Assembly (NCBI GenBank): GCA_907165275.2
Contig: OU015653.1
Location: forward strand, 10,136,001 to 10,200,000
DNA length: 64,000 bases
Direction: 5' to 3'
Origin: Zygaena filipendulae
Lineage: Eukaryota > Arthropoda > Insecta > Lepidoptera > Zygaenidae
The number at the start of each line of letters is the position of its first letter. Within the stretch, counting starts at the first letter, position 1. Shown piece after piece: positions 45,732-58,165 of this stretch. The position numbers were made by a program, and so were the translations under genes. Below the pieces are notes generated by a model that saw only the letters and a list, made by a program, of their open reading frames with translations, had not been told where the DNA came from and did not search any database.

Positions 45732-47163
45732 ACTAGTAACAGACGTTCCAACTTGGTTGGATCCAACCCAATTACCGCCGTCGTGCCAACCGTTCCGACA
45801 TTGCTACAGACGTACCGACGGTTGGGCATCCAACCGTCATTTGCCTATGCACTGAAGAAGTGTACGGACGTCATGCCGCCTGCTCTTAAAACTTTCAAAC
45901 AAAATTGTATAAGCTTGATTTCTCAAGTAATCTTTATTTGTTAAATCCCACAAACAGGGAAAGTCTTTATATGTATAGTTCTAATAACTTCACAGTTATG
46001 TCGCGTTCAGAGTTTTGCTCCATCGTCGTCGCGTCGTACTTATTTATAATAATACTAGCTGTCCCCCGCGATTTCATCCGCCGTAATTTCGGAGTTCCCG
46101 CAGGAATTCCGGGAAATAGTAGGTACTCTATGTCCTTCTTTGTACCCGTGACAGTAGTTCACAGTGATTAACTGTTCCCCGCATTAGTTCCGGAGTTCCC
46201 GCAGGAATTCCGGGATAAAAACTATCCTACTTTTTAAGTTTGATCATATTATAAAAGGTTACAAAATTTTATCAAAATTAGTTCAGTAGTTTGGGAGTCC
46301 ATCGCGGACAAACAGCGTGACACGTGATTTATATATATACACCGGCAGAATTAGCGGAACATAAAAAGGCAGAGTATAGAAATAATTACGTATATACATA
46401 TATTAAAACAAATTATTATCAGGCATGAAGTAATAAACTAATATGCATCTTATAACATCGACTTTAAGAAGTTTTTAGTAAAATTTTATTAAAAGTAATC
46501 AAAATAAAAAAATAAAATCTCTAGTTTGTGAGAACACAGACAATGTTGCAAATAAAAGTTGAATGACGTAGGGGAAACACACGTTATTTATCGTTCATTT
46601 ATTTAGTGTTAAAATCACAGTAATCTTTAATTTGCAACATTATTTGTGTGCCCACAAATTAGAGAAAAAGTGTTTTTTTTATTATTATTTTAAATAAAAT
46701 TTAATAATTTAATTACAAACTTTTAAAGTGTTAAAAGATGTATATTAATTTATTACTTCAAGTCTAATTATTATTTGTTTTAATATATATACGTAATTAT
46801 TTCTATACTCTGCCTTTTTATGTTCCGCTAATTCTGCCGGTGTGTATATTAAGTTTGTTTTTAACATCGAAATAATAAGTATTACGTAGTTGTAAGTTGT
46901 ACGTAGTACTTATCATATACTTTTTTCCTACTTTTCGTCAGCGCTCGGCGGCGTTTCGAATGCGACTGAGACACATCGGTTGGATCGTTTGCCTCCACAC
47001 GTACCAATTTGGTTGGACGGTTGGCCTGTCGGGTGCGTCGGCGAGCCGACCACGTCCAACCGGTATTAATAATAATAATGTTGGACCAACTACCCTATAC
47101 ACGTTCCGATTTGGTCGTGGTCGGGCGGTTGGATCCAACCAAGTTGGGTCGTCTGTTACTAGT
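45732..47163. mobile_element. Large inverted-repeat element with nested insertions
   Basis: Left 'actagtaacagacg' followed by 'ccaacttggttggatccaac' mirrors the right end exactly apart from three bases. Between the ends, 'gttgga' and 'tccaac' motifs recur many times near both ends ('cggttggatcgtttg', 'ggttggacggttgg', 'cgtccaaccgg'). SINE-like repeats (46047-46335) and a second inverted-repeat element (46340-46842) are inserted inside. It appears to have landed within a SINE-like copy. No transposase frame. Confidence 0.8.
46340..46842. mobile_element. Long-armed fold-back element, ~500 bp
   Basis: Starts 'caccggcagaattagcggaa' and ends with its exact reverse complement. The arms run on through 'cataaaaaggcagagtatag' and 'aaataattacgtatata' and then, less perfectly, toward the centre. 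Surrounding TATA-rich sequence hides any target duplication. No frame of note. Confidence 0.85.
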
Positions 47164-49148
47164 ATAGGAATTCCTTCGCGAACTTTTTGCATCAAGATTG
47201 AAAGTACCCTACGTTGAATACCTAAAAATTACCTACTTGTTTCCGGTAGTTCCACTTTCTTGAATTCCGCAACTTTCTCGGGAACCTGTTTATTCCAGGA
47301 TAAAAGTATATTATAAGTGTGTGCCACAGGGGAAGGTAAGCTGTAGCTTTCTATAACTAAAAGCTTTTTAGAATAGGTCCAGTCGTTCCAGAGATAACCC
47401 CTACAAATAAACTTTTCCTACAAATAAAATCTTATTGTTCTGGTATAGATGACTATAGGTACGTGCATAGATATTTCGAATCTTATAATGGCTACATATT
47501 TATCTTTTAAATAGTATAAAACTAAGTTTTTTTTTGTCTGTGTGTCCGCTCAGTTAATTCTAAACCACGCATCGGATGCTCATATCTACGGTTTTTACTA
47601 TCATTTACCGAATTACTTCCGGAAAGTTTTTATGCATAATACCCATAATAAATATTTTGAATAATTTTATAATTATAGTAAAGAAAAGACGATTATTTCG
47701 TTATCACGTCGCAGCAAAAACAAAGCAGTGATTATTATTATTAGTCTCTACGATTAAATTTTTTATGTGGACGACAGTGTGACACGTGCTCGGCTCAAAT
47801 GAGTTCCGCATCAGGATTTCGTCATGTACCTTGCAGTGCATCTGAATCGTAGGCTGACACGGAAAAAAACATAAAATGCAGGGCGTGCACTGCAGGCTAT
47901 GCTTTCAATTCGAAGAAAATCTAAATTATCACTATAGACAAAATTCAACTATGGAACGTTGCCTGCAATTCAACAGTTGAAAGAGCTTCAAACTACATCC
48001 TAAAGCAACACCCTAGTTCAGAAGTAACAACGAAGCTCACACAAACCTACAGTGGGGGAAAAATACAAGTTTACTGCACCGAATACAATGGCAGTATAGG
48101 TAAACCCGAACCAACGAGCAGTGCTAATAGGACCCGAGAATGGGCGACGCCTGAAACGTCGAAAAATCCATGAATATTACAGCTACTAGATAGTTGCGCT
48201 ACAAGTCACAGCTTATCAACAGATTTTAACGTAACGTAAGAAACGTCAATGGCAGAATAATTATTATTATAGACGCCATAATTAATGAAGATCTTATAGT
48301 GGGACTGACTGACCGTATGATAAGTGGACAAGGTCATATCGGTGCATTTATTTTATTTTTGAGAAAAATAAGAGTGAAAGGTTATTTGATATCAGTAAGT
48401 AGGTAAGTATCTATACAAACAAATTTGTTTGTATAGATTATATTATATGGCTTTAACTAATTTAAATAGATCAAGAAACTAAAATGACCACCACTCCCAC
48501 TACTATGGCGTAATAATATGCCGTGGAACTAAGTCCATATCGCTGATTTTCAGTAATTATTTATTTATTACAATAAAAAATATCCGAGGAAATCCCAAAA
48601 CTCAAACACGGGCATCCACTATAGTAGGTATACAACAAAGATAGAATGTTGCAGTGTAGTTAATTGCACAGTTGTCAGCTATATGTATAAGTAGAACTCG
48701 TTTATTTACCTAATAGTTAAATAATAAATAGATACCTACATATGATGTGCAACTTGTAGGTGGAAGATTTTAGAAACCGCATTCATATCTTATCAAATAC
48801 ACATGTTTACATCTGTTGGCTTTTTTCACACATAACTATTACAATGCACATGTACCTAAGGACTATTTATCAATTGTGCATTATTATTCAAACATGGGAA
48901 AATGAAACATTTGGTACACGTAGTTAAAAACGCTTTTATTTACAAATTATTCAGAGGTTGTTTGAATGATTTTCTTTTCCGTATCTTAAACAATAGTGTC
49001 CGACAATGGTGTTTACTGTTAAATTTTCGTCGCCACATAATCACATGTCACTTCGCTTGTGTAAACGGGTCCGTCTCCGCCGCGATAACTTTATACAATA
49101 ATAATAAATATTTCAATCAAATAAGTTCTATGTTTAGTATTATCTAAG
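47164..49148. other. Intergenic region 3' of the transporter gene
   Basis: SINE-like pieces at 47164-47440, a LINE-like segment near 47520-47660 with a weak sister near 53525-53640, and a transposon-end scrap ('attatagacgccataattaa') near 48270 matching the element at 2894. No gene seen. Confidence 0.5.
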
Positions 49149-52100
49149 TCAAGTCCACCTCAATCTATTCCTATCAGATTTTGAAGTAAAAATGGCAACT
49201 ATCGCTAGTATAAACCATACAAAACTGACGATAGACAAAGTAATACCTGAAATAAACATACAACAGTGCAAGCCGTCTTCTCTACCTAATAAAAAGGATA
49301 ATCCTACGATAAATAATGTTAAAAGTGTTCCAGAAACAGTTTCTAATGTACTGTGTATCTTAGGCCATTTACGCACCCCAACAAATTCTTGAACAGACGT
49401 CTCCCAACACGAGGATAGGGCTCCATAACCAAGTCCACCAATGACACATCCCATAGAGAACGAATTATGACTGTTAGCTTCAGCTAAAACAAAGCAAGCT
49501 CCGCTCGAAAACAACAATCCCGATATGGTAATATATTTATAGTTCCTCTTCGGAGTGTGTGCGAGCCACGGGGTAGCCAACAAAAAACAGATCCAAGTAA
49601 ATCCGTGTAAAGATAGAAACAAGGTCGAATCAGTCGAGGATATTCTCGGTTGCAATCTGGACGCAATCAACGGCAACAAAACCAAATTCACAGCTGTTAT
49701 ACTCAACTTTGCGAATACAAGTAATAATGCTGGATAAAACCTCCAACTAGACAGTGACGTCGTTAGCGGTTTAATGATTGTGTCGTTAATATTATACATC
49801 CAGTATATCAGCCTTCGTTTCAACCTATGAATTTTATATGATGGCATTAAAACTTTTCTCTTCATATTAGCATAAGTTGACTGACATCTAAAACTAAACG
49901 TGCTAAATATTTTCTCCCTCTGAATGTTTGTAATGGGCGATATATTATCATAAATCACCTCTATTTCAGAGAACTGTTGAGTTTCTTTTATATCATTACT
50001 GATTTGGGAATCTTTTCTAGTTTGTTTTATAATATAACCCTCGAGATTTTCGCTGAGAACACTCAATCGTTTAATATGCTTACTAAGTCGTTTTTTATTT
50101 CTGTTTAGATCACTTGTATTTTTCTCTTCTTCTTCTTCACTTTCGCTTTCTTCTGGTATTTCTGGTAATATCTCAACACCAAAAATGTTTCTTCTTTTCT
50201 CTTCTGGACTAGGAGGTGGTGTAATGGTAACAAAAGTCACATTCGTCACGTCACCTTTTGATTCATCTTCCCATTTTAAATTATCGTCCGATGGACTCTT
50301 CCAACATTTCTTGTTTGAATCGTGCAATTGCAGTTCGTAACCATTTAATTCATCACAACCGAATTTAGTGTAGGTTTGTCCTAAAATACTATGCCTTATA
50401 AATGAATTATTTATTCTAATGCTCTCATCTACCTTCAGTAACATAATCGTTGGTAAACTTTGGAGCATAATTCCGGCTAAAACTATATAAGAACTTGAAT
50501 ATCCATAAAATTCTATGAGAGCTGTTATGATATATGGAAATATTGACTGGCCAATCGCTTGTCCAGCGAAACATATTCCTCGGACCAACGCCAGACGCGT
50601 GTCGTAGGTGTCGAATATCACTGCATCGACTTGGGCTGATATTGCGGATGAACCTAGACCTGAAAGTTTCATGATTTGTGTTAAGTTCCCAATTTTAATT
50701 AATCATATGAATGAATGAAGGGATCTCCTTAGAAATTTCGTTATAAAACTATTCTATGTATTAATCCCGAAAATTAACGTTTAGTCGCTTAGACGTGATT
50801 GAATAACAAACATCTGAAATTTATACATCCGAGTATTTTAGTAAGTAGGATTAATTTAATGAATCAAACCTTGTACCTCCTAAAATTCCGTAAATATAGG
50901 GATGGTACCAATACGATGTAAAAGCGCAAAGCAGTAAACTAATCACTACTAGTGCCAGCCCTATCCCCGCCATGACTCGGTAACCTCTCGACCCGCCCCA
51001 TGAATCTGCGGCTTCTCTGCACCAGCATTCTGAAGTTCAAAAAAATACAAACTATCATATTATGTATGAACATAATTATATCTCCATCTTGATTACCTCT
51101 CTTTAAAGTAGAAACCAATATCAATACATACATAGGTACGGATAATTAATTAACGCATCATTTCGACAGTTTAGTGGGTGGTATACATACATACAGGTGT
51201 ACATATAACACAGAAAGTATCTACGTAACGACGAAGGTTGTAGAGATTAAAAATGTTGGCATGAAACTCTGCATCAACAATTAAATATGTGTAGCATGCT
51301 GTGTGTCGGTCGGTATATTATAATACTGTAGTGCCTACCTATCCTGTTAAAACTACTTTGTTTTACTTTACTACTTTACTAACTTTAAAATGTAAGGTCG
51401 CGAAAATGAAGAAATTGAGGAAATAAGTCTTACGTGATAGGCTGTAGCTGAGAATGAAGATAGCTGGCGTGCAAAAGTTAATCCATGTGGATACTTCTAA
51501 CTCCACAGAATGTACCAAAAACACTCCATATGACAACACTAGACTCGGCACACAAATCTGAAAAGAGATATGGTTGCAAATATTAGATATTGCTTGCCCA
51601 GTAAGGTGTTGTATTTATCTGTGCATTAGGATCAGAGGCCAGGGCGGCATTAGGCACGAAAAATTTAATAATGACCTCATTTTCCGATTTAATATTGAAA
51701 AAGAAGGTCGAAAAAAAACAATCCTACTAATATGTATTATAAATGTGAAAGTGTGGATGTTTGGATGTTTGTTACTCAATCACGCAAAAACGGCTGAATG
51801 GATTTGGATGAAATTTGGCATGCACGTTGTCAGGGTAGAACATAGGGTACTTTTTATCCCGGAATTTCTGCGGGAACTCCGAAACTACCGCGGGTGTAAC
51901 CGCGGGGCACAGGTAGTTATTAAATATATCTAATCGCTGCACATAGCCACCTGTACACTCAGAGATATTTATTGATTACTTTAGCTGTTCCATTTCCCAA
52001 TTTTATTACTACACTAGCTGTGCCCCGCAGTTTCACCCTCGTTGATGTCGGAGATCCCGCGGGAATTCCGGAATAAAAGGTAGCCTATGTTCTTTTCCAT

Positions 52101-55036
52101 ATCAAAGGCACATGTAAGCCAAAATCCATCCAATTCCGTGATTGAGTAACAGACATCCAAATATCCACACTTTCACAGTTATAATAAGTATTAGTAGGAT
52201 AACTACATATTATAAAAACAAGTCTTCCGTCGCGTCTATCTGTCTGTTCGCAATAAACTCAAAAACTACTGAACGGATTTTTAAGCGGTTTTCACCAATA
52301 GATACAGTGATTCATGAGGAAGATTTGTATAATTATGATTTGTCAAGGTTTTGTGTAAATTGGTTGAAATCCTTTACCATTATAAATGCAAAAGTGAGTT
52401 TGTTTGTTTCCACACACGTTGTCAAGGGTACCTACAAAACAACTAGAAGATCATAGGATATTTTTTATACCGGAATTCCCGCAAGAACTCCGAAATTACT
52501 GCGCGTGAAATCGCAGGGAACAGCTAGTCTATACCATGGACCCATGTCTATACTAATATTATAAAGGGTAAATAAAGTTTATGAGTTCGTGAGTTCGTGA
52601 ATTGTGACTTTGTGACGTTGTAGGGGGTGTAATTCTTGGAACTACTGAACTGATTTTGAAAATTCTTTTAACAATAGAATGCTACAGTGTTTAATTATTT
52701 ATTTATTTAAAGAACTTTATTGCACATTTATGTACAAAAGGCGGATTTAATGCCTAAGGCATTCTCTACCAGTCAACCTTTTGGCTAGGGGATAGTTTAG
52801 TGGCATGACATAGAACCGGAATTATATATAAATAATATAAATAACGTAAATAAATTAAATAAAAGCAGATACATACATAATATACTAAATACATACACAC
52901 ATACATATATAGTGTTCCTGAGTGTCATAGGGTACTTCATCCCGTAATGCCCGCAGGAACTCAGAAATTACCGCGGGTGAAACCGTGGAGACTTTGTGAG
53001 TTTGAGGTTGTAGTCTAATCTCCAGATCTACTAAACTGATTTTGAAAATTCTTTCACATATAGGAAGCCACAGTGATCCTGATTGACCGCGTATGAAACC
53101 GCGGGGGACAGCTAGTATAATATAAAATTGGAAAATTGAAATTGTTTAGTTCAATGTCTCTGAGATGGAACCACTAAAGTTAGCATTCGTTTACAATTTT
53201 GATGGCGGTGGTAAAGCTGCCTGCACGCGCAGAAATGTGTAAGGCGCAATGATATTATAAGTATTGTAATCAGGCGCGTGCCCAGCCCTTAATTTTAGGG
53301 GGGGAGGTGTCACCAAGTTATTACTGAGGCTTTGGAAAATAAAAAGCTACATTATCTTTTAACACTTTTTTTAAACCAAACTCTTGAATGATGTGTTCTT
53401 TTACTACTTTTCCTTCAAGTTTCTTTGTTCAGAGTAAGCATACTCGGGCCGTATTGGAGGGAGGGGGGCATGCGCATGACCCCTGTGAGTATGAAGAAAA
53501 ATATCACATATTTGATTCAAGCAATTTTTCGCTGACCGCGTTTGCTTGTCTGTTTGTCCACTTAGTTTGGATTTTAATGCGGTCATCACTATATTTTTCC
53601 TGAAGCTTTATACATAATGCTATACATTAAAATTTAATATTATACCTACATGAAGATAATGAAGTCGACGTTTTGTAATGTTAGGTACATCAAAAAAGTA
53701 TTAGAAAACTATAGAAGATGATATTTTCCGTTTCTGTATGGTCTCGGTTTAGTTAAAAAAATAGGTAAGTAGGTGAATTTATTATTTGTACACGCATAGG
53801 TATGGATAAACATTGTGACCAGCTTTTGTTTCGTGTCAGAGAACCCCATCAATCAAATAAAACAGATTTCTTTTTTATCTCGAATTATCTGTTACGTAGG
53901 TAGATAGATACATTCTACATATCTACCTAGCCATTGCATTCATAAATAGCAAAGCGCGTGATTTTTTTATAATGTATCTGTCGTCGTAAAATTGTAAAAA
54001 CCGTTAGTTTATAAACGAATATGTAGTAATATTTTAAAATGCTAGAGATAGAAAATGTGTTGTAATGGGTGCTCACTGCTCGCAATGTCTGTGGTACCTA
54101 CCATCGGTAGATATGGCACATTTTGGTCACAACTCGCATTTAATCTTGACTCAAATGACGACGTGACATGACTCATAATCCTAGATTATTTAAGTACGAC
54201 TTTACAGTTTATAATCTTTTTAGTTTCCATAAAAAGTTTACATATGTACAGATTGAAACGGAGAATTAAAATTGTTTTATTGGTATTTAGTTAATTAATG
54301 AAAACGGATTCGATTGTGTTTCTTTTTTAATTTAACGTGCCGTCTGACCTTAAGGTATCTCTAAATGTTGATGTGTGTAGTAATGTAGAGTGTATCTAAA
54401 GCCCGCTCCACATTCACGCGAAAATCTTGCGAGAACGCGAGAAAACCACAAGAACCCGAATGTGAAGCCGATGTTCTCCGCCGTTTCTCGTGGTTTTCTT
54501 ATCTTACGTTTTCGCAAAATTCTCGCGTGAATGTGGAGCGGGCTTAAGGACTAAGGTTAAACGAGAGACGTCCTATAGAGTATTCAGTATTCGATGCATG
54601 TTTCCGATATCCATACATCTGTCTGTCTGTCTGTTCGCGATAAACTCAAAGACTATTGACCGGTTTTTATGCGGTTTTCACCTATAAATAGAGCGATTCA
54701 AGAGGAAGGTTTATACGTATAGTTTATCCTGTAATTCCCGCGGGAACTCCAAAATTATCGCGGGAGACACCGTGGGGGATAGCTATAAGATAGAACATAA
54801 ATAATGTTATTTTTTAGGTTTAAAATTACACCCTGTGTCAAACATATAGATAAAAAACATAAATAGGATTTAAAAAAAATATATTTATTAAATAAAATCA
54901 TTGGTATTATTATTATAGAATAATGAATGTTCATTTGTCTTATAGCGTTATTGTTGATACGTACGTTCAAAAACACAACGGAAATTAGAATGGACCAATG
55001 CCACTTCGTGCCGTGAAGTTTATTTTCAATTTCCAT
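49149..55036 (-). CDS. Monocarboxylate-transporter-like protein (SLC16 family, MFS)
   Basis: Four exons on minus: 54965-55036 (24 codons, donor GTACGT), 51434-51557, 50877-51029 and 49149-50659. All phases agree and give 619 residues. Transmembrane segment 1 is formed across the first junction (WHWSILISVVFLN, then ICVPSLVLSYGVF). The stretch 'FDTYDTRLALVRGICFAG' near residues 132-150 matches the conserved SLC16 motif around TM5, usually 'YF..RR.LA.G.A..G'. Six N-terminal and six C-terminal segments flank a cytoplasmic loop of about 225 residues (about 193-420) with an acidic run (ESESEEEEE). The family moves monocarboxylates, amino acids or thyroid hormone; the substrate here is unknown. The TM1 motif 'DGGWGW' is replaced by 'GTKWHW'. 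Confidence 0.85.
52690..52910 (-). repeat. LINE 3'-end fragment inserted in a SINE-like repeat
   Basis: 'ctttattgcacatttatgta', 'aatgcctaaggcattctcta' and 'ccagtcaacc' match the segment at 23045-23165. SINE-like sequence ('gagtgtcatagggtacttca') resumes near 52920, so this is an insertion. Confidence 0.7.
54399..54545. mobile_element. 147 bp MITE with 23 bp perfect ends
   Basis: Left 'aagcccgctccacattcacg' mirrors right 'cgtgaatgtggagcgggctt'. The interior 'cgagaaaaccac' mirrors 'gtggttttct', so the element folds as a hairpin. More GC-rich than its surroundings. Confidence 0.85.
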
Positions 55037-58000
55037 CTAGAATAATTTCAAGAAAATTTTTCTTTCATTTTTTAACTTGCCATAGAGCATACATAGGTCA
55101 TACTGCAAAGCGCACGCACTAGATAATACTTTCAAATATTATACCACTGCATGGATACTTTTATTACATTTACTATTAAATGAAATGTATTGTTTTAAAC
55201 ACAGCAAATAAAACATATAACAGACTATTTCGTCATATTTACCGGAGTTTACGTAGAAAGACTAATCGATCCTCATAAGCACCAAGCTACTTTGAGTTAT
55301 CTTATCAGTCCGGTGCACAGTGTAAGGACCGAATGGTACCTAGCCTAGGTACAACCTACCTATAGTAATGATTACCTATTTGTTTGTTTGTACACACATA
55401 ATTATGATTTCACTACCAGCATGATTATATGGAGATATTTGGATGGAGATAATATTATCTTTATCATCTAGCAGAGGAAGAAATATACGTATTAGGTAGG
55501 TAGCAGTAGGTATACCCAGACCCGTTTACATTGGCTGTTTTCCCTCTAAACGAAAACGGTGCGGATGACGAACTTTTCAATGTAAAAACGCCTATTCAAA
55601 TATTTTACCTACGTACAAAAACTTGTATTTCTTTTCAATTGAAGCAATTATGAAACGCGTTTAGATTTTATTGCAATGGCTCTACTTACAAAACTGGCGG
55701 TGTTTTTTGATGGTTTCAAATTGTTTTGGAAATAACGCATGAAAAATGAAAAATTAGGTACCTAGAGTTTTAAATAGGTAAGGTTTTCTCGTAGGTTAAG
55801 GTAAGGTCTTTCGAACTTACAGTAGTTACAGAGTTTCGATAGCATAGCATAGCTATTTCTTATCCATATTTTCATGTGGATAAGAAATAGTTTAAAATGG
55901 ATTTTGTTGTGTAATATGGTGCTGTATTTAACAATAATTTTCATAGTGACGGTTTTTTATGTGCTCAAGAAGATATATGACATTTCGAGCTGATTTCTTC
56001 GGTTTAGGTACTCCAAGAGCTCTGACAAAGTTCTTGCAAGCTATAGTACCTACCGTGGCTTGCAATTTCAAACCGTACAACGAAGCATTTCAATAGAAAA
56101 TATATTGATCTAATTAATTTTACTAGAAACTGGCTAAATGCATTATATGCGAAAGTCCACAAAAAAGAAGAATGAAGGAATGATGCCATTTTTATGTGCA
56201 TAGGGAATTTCCTCCCGGTTGACGAACTCGATCGCAATTAACAAACTGGAGTAAGCGCCCTTCATAGTTTTCGTAATAACTAATAATTAGGTATCTACGT
56301 ATTTATCTGAACGATAGGTAGGTATTATTGCCTCAAAGAGACCTACCTAACTACCTAGATCTCCAGAGTTGTCTGTTCTTAAATTAGTCTGGATACTTTT
56401 TTGCTTGGATCTTACAAAGTCACAAGAAGTGTGTGATATCTGCAATTCGTTATCTGCAAGATATTTCTTATCAACAATAGATACTAATATATTAAAATAT
56501 TTCGTTTATTTAGGTAGGTACCTACCTACCTACTTCCGGATTGTAAAACGTCGCCAGTATCAAAATCAATTCTTTTTTATCTCATAAAAATTACCCACAT
56601 CATCATCATCATCATCATCATCACAACATCCCATAAAAATTAAAAATGCGTGTTTGTGTGTACCTAGAAGATTCCCTACTATAGCTTTTCACGCTATAGT
56701 ATTATATTATCTGTGGAATGTGGTCATAGTGAATAAGGGCCTCGGTGCGTACGCGCGTCACGTCACGCCACGCATCCGGTGTGTTCCGCCCTCAGAAGAA
56801 TAACTGAGGTTCCGCCCTTTATGCCTATTGCAGTCAGTCTTGGCTGTCAGTGACGCGAAATGTCAAAACATCAATGTTATTATTATCTAACATTGTCATT
56901 GGCGTTTCGCTGAAGAAAGGACAAGGTTGTTGAAGGGTGAAATCCGTACAGAACACACGTAACGTATCACGTGAAGTCTTCGTTATTTCAGTCACTTTTC
57001 AGCATCCATTTTGGACCCCGAGCAGGAAACTGGCTTTGAAGAGAGCCATGTTTTAACTTGGGGAAAAATCTAACATTATTATTGGCGTTCGAAGTAGATG
57101 AAGAAATTTTTATTACTAAAAAAAAAATATTATTACGTTGTCATTGGCAAATTATAATTATAGACGCCATTATTAAAGAAGAAGAAGAAGAACTGTCACT
57201 TCTCATTGTCAAACTTCAATGCCTTCAGTACGTAGACGGAGAATCTCCAATCTCACGTCTCTCGTCCGACGGCTCACGGGCGTCCGATGATGCCGCCAGC
57301 GTATCGGTGTCGGCTCCGATGTCCGATATCGGGCCGGACAATATGAAAGACAGGTACATATTTCATACATTTTGCTTGCCCCGATATCGTGTCGGCGTCC
57401 GACACCGAATGTTTGTATGTGTGCTGTACGTGTATCTAAATTGTCTCTGTGTGCGTAGAGCCTGATGCGCGGCGGCTATTTTGAGCTTCTTTACTAGTTT
57501 GGATGTCAGATACAGCAAATAAAGTTTTCTATTATAGTCTGCCATGATGACCTGCCCGCACTAAGCTATGGAGCAAATGGCCGTATCGGAACGATTTTGT
57601 CGGAAATATGTGAAAATAGCACATGGTGTCGGCTATCGGATGTCGGCTATCGTCGTCCGACACCGATATCGGATCGGATAATGTGAAATGTGAAAACGCT
57701 CTAATGGTACTCAAGTGGTGCGGTCCGTTTTATACAAACGGTAAATACGTGCGTGAGCGTGCAAACGACTGTTCATTTTGATAGTCAAAATTGTTTGCAT
57801 TGCAAATTGTTTGTATTGCAAATTGTTTGCATGGCATGCTTACCTTACAATCGTAACAATTGCAAACAGGTTATCGTTTGTCAAAAATGACAGTCAGACT
57901 TTGAAATTTTAGGTTATGTTATTGGTTTTTCAAACTGTGACATTGGCAGAATCATCATCAAAACGGTGGAGTGGAGCCATTAAAAACAACAAATTTTAAT

Positions 58001-58165
58001 TAGAAAAATATTGTTTAACCAAAGATCATAATATAATCACTACGTTTTATATGTTCTCTTATTCGTCTGTGGTTTAACAATAACATAGATAGAGATAGGT
58101 TAGGTTAGGTACCTACTAATTAAAAATTATTTAGTTTGAGAGGGCATGAGAGGGTTAATGTTGTT
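55037..58165. other. Intergenic region with transposon remnants
   Basis: Contains a (CAT)n microsatellite at about 56598-56622 and a second copy of the element from 2894 at about 56883-57183. A GC-rich patch at 57235-57680 has many 'tccgatatcgg' and 'gtgtcgg' motifs in both orientations. A phrase near 57937 ('actgtgacattggcagaa') is shared with 16000. No convincing gene. Confidence 0.55.
56883..57183. mobile_element. Second copy of the 2894-3264 MITE
   Basis: Shares 'acattgtcattggcgtttcg', 'ggaccccgagcaggaaactg' and the end 'attatagacgccattattaa'. The left arm is truncated at about 56880. Confidence 0.8.

Larger units (their letters stand above)
51558..54964. other. First intron of the SLC16-like gene
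   Basis: Transposon-filled. SINE-like copies lie at 51735-51918 (minus), 52010-52198 (plus), 52205-52530 (minus), 52555-53118 (minus, with a LINE tail inserted) and 54615-54790 (minus). A 147 bp inverted-repeat element lies at 54399-54545. No extra exon recognised. Confidence 0.7.

Noticed and set aside
50660..50672. Start codon MKLSG for the transporter
   Set aside because: It overlaps an acceptor. Upstream exons continue the protein in phase with the missing transmembrane segments.
57058..57465. 135-codon open frame with an acidic stretch
   Set aside because: It starts inside a MITE copy and runs into the 'tccgatatcgg' patch. The acidic run is a GAA microsatellite.
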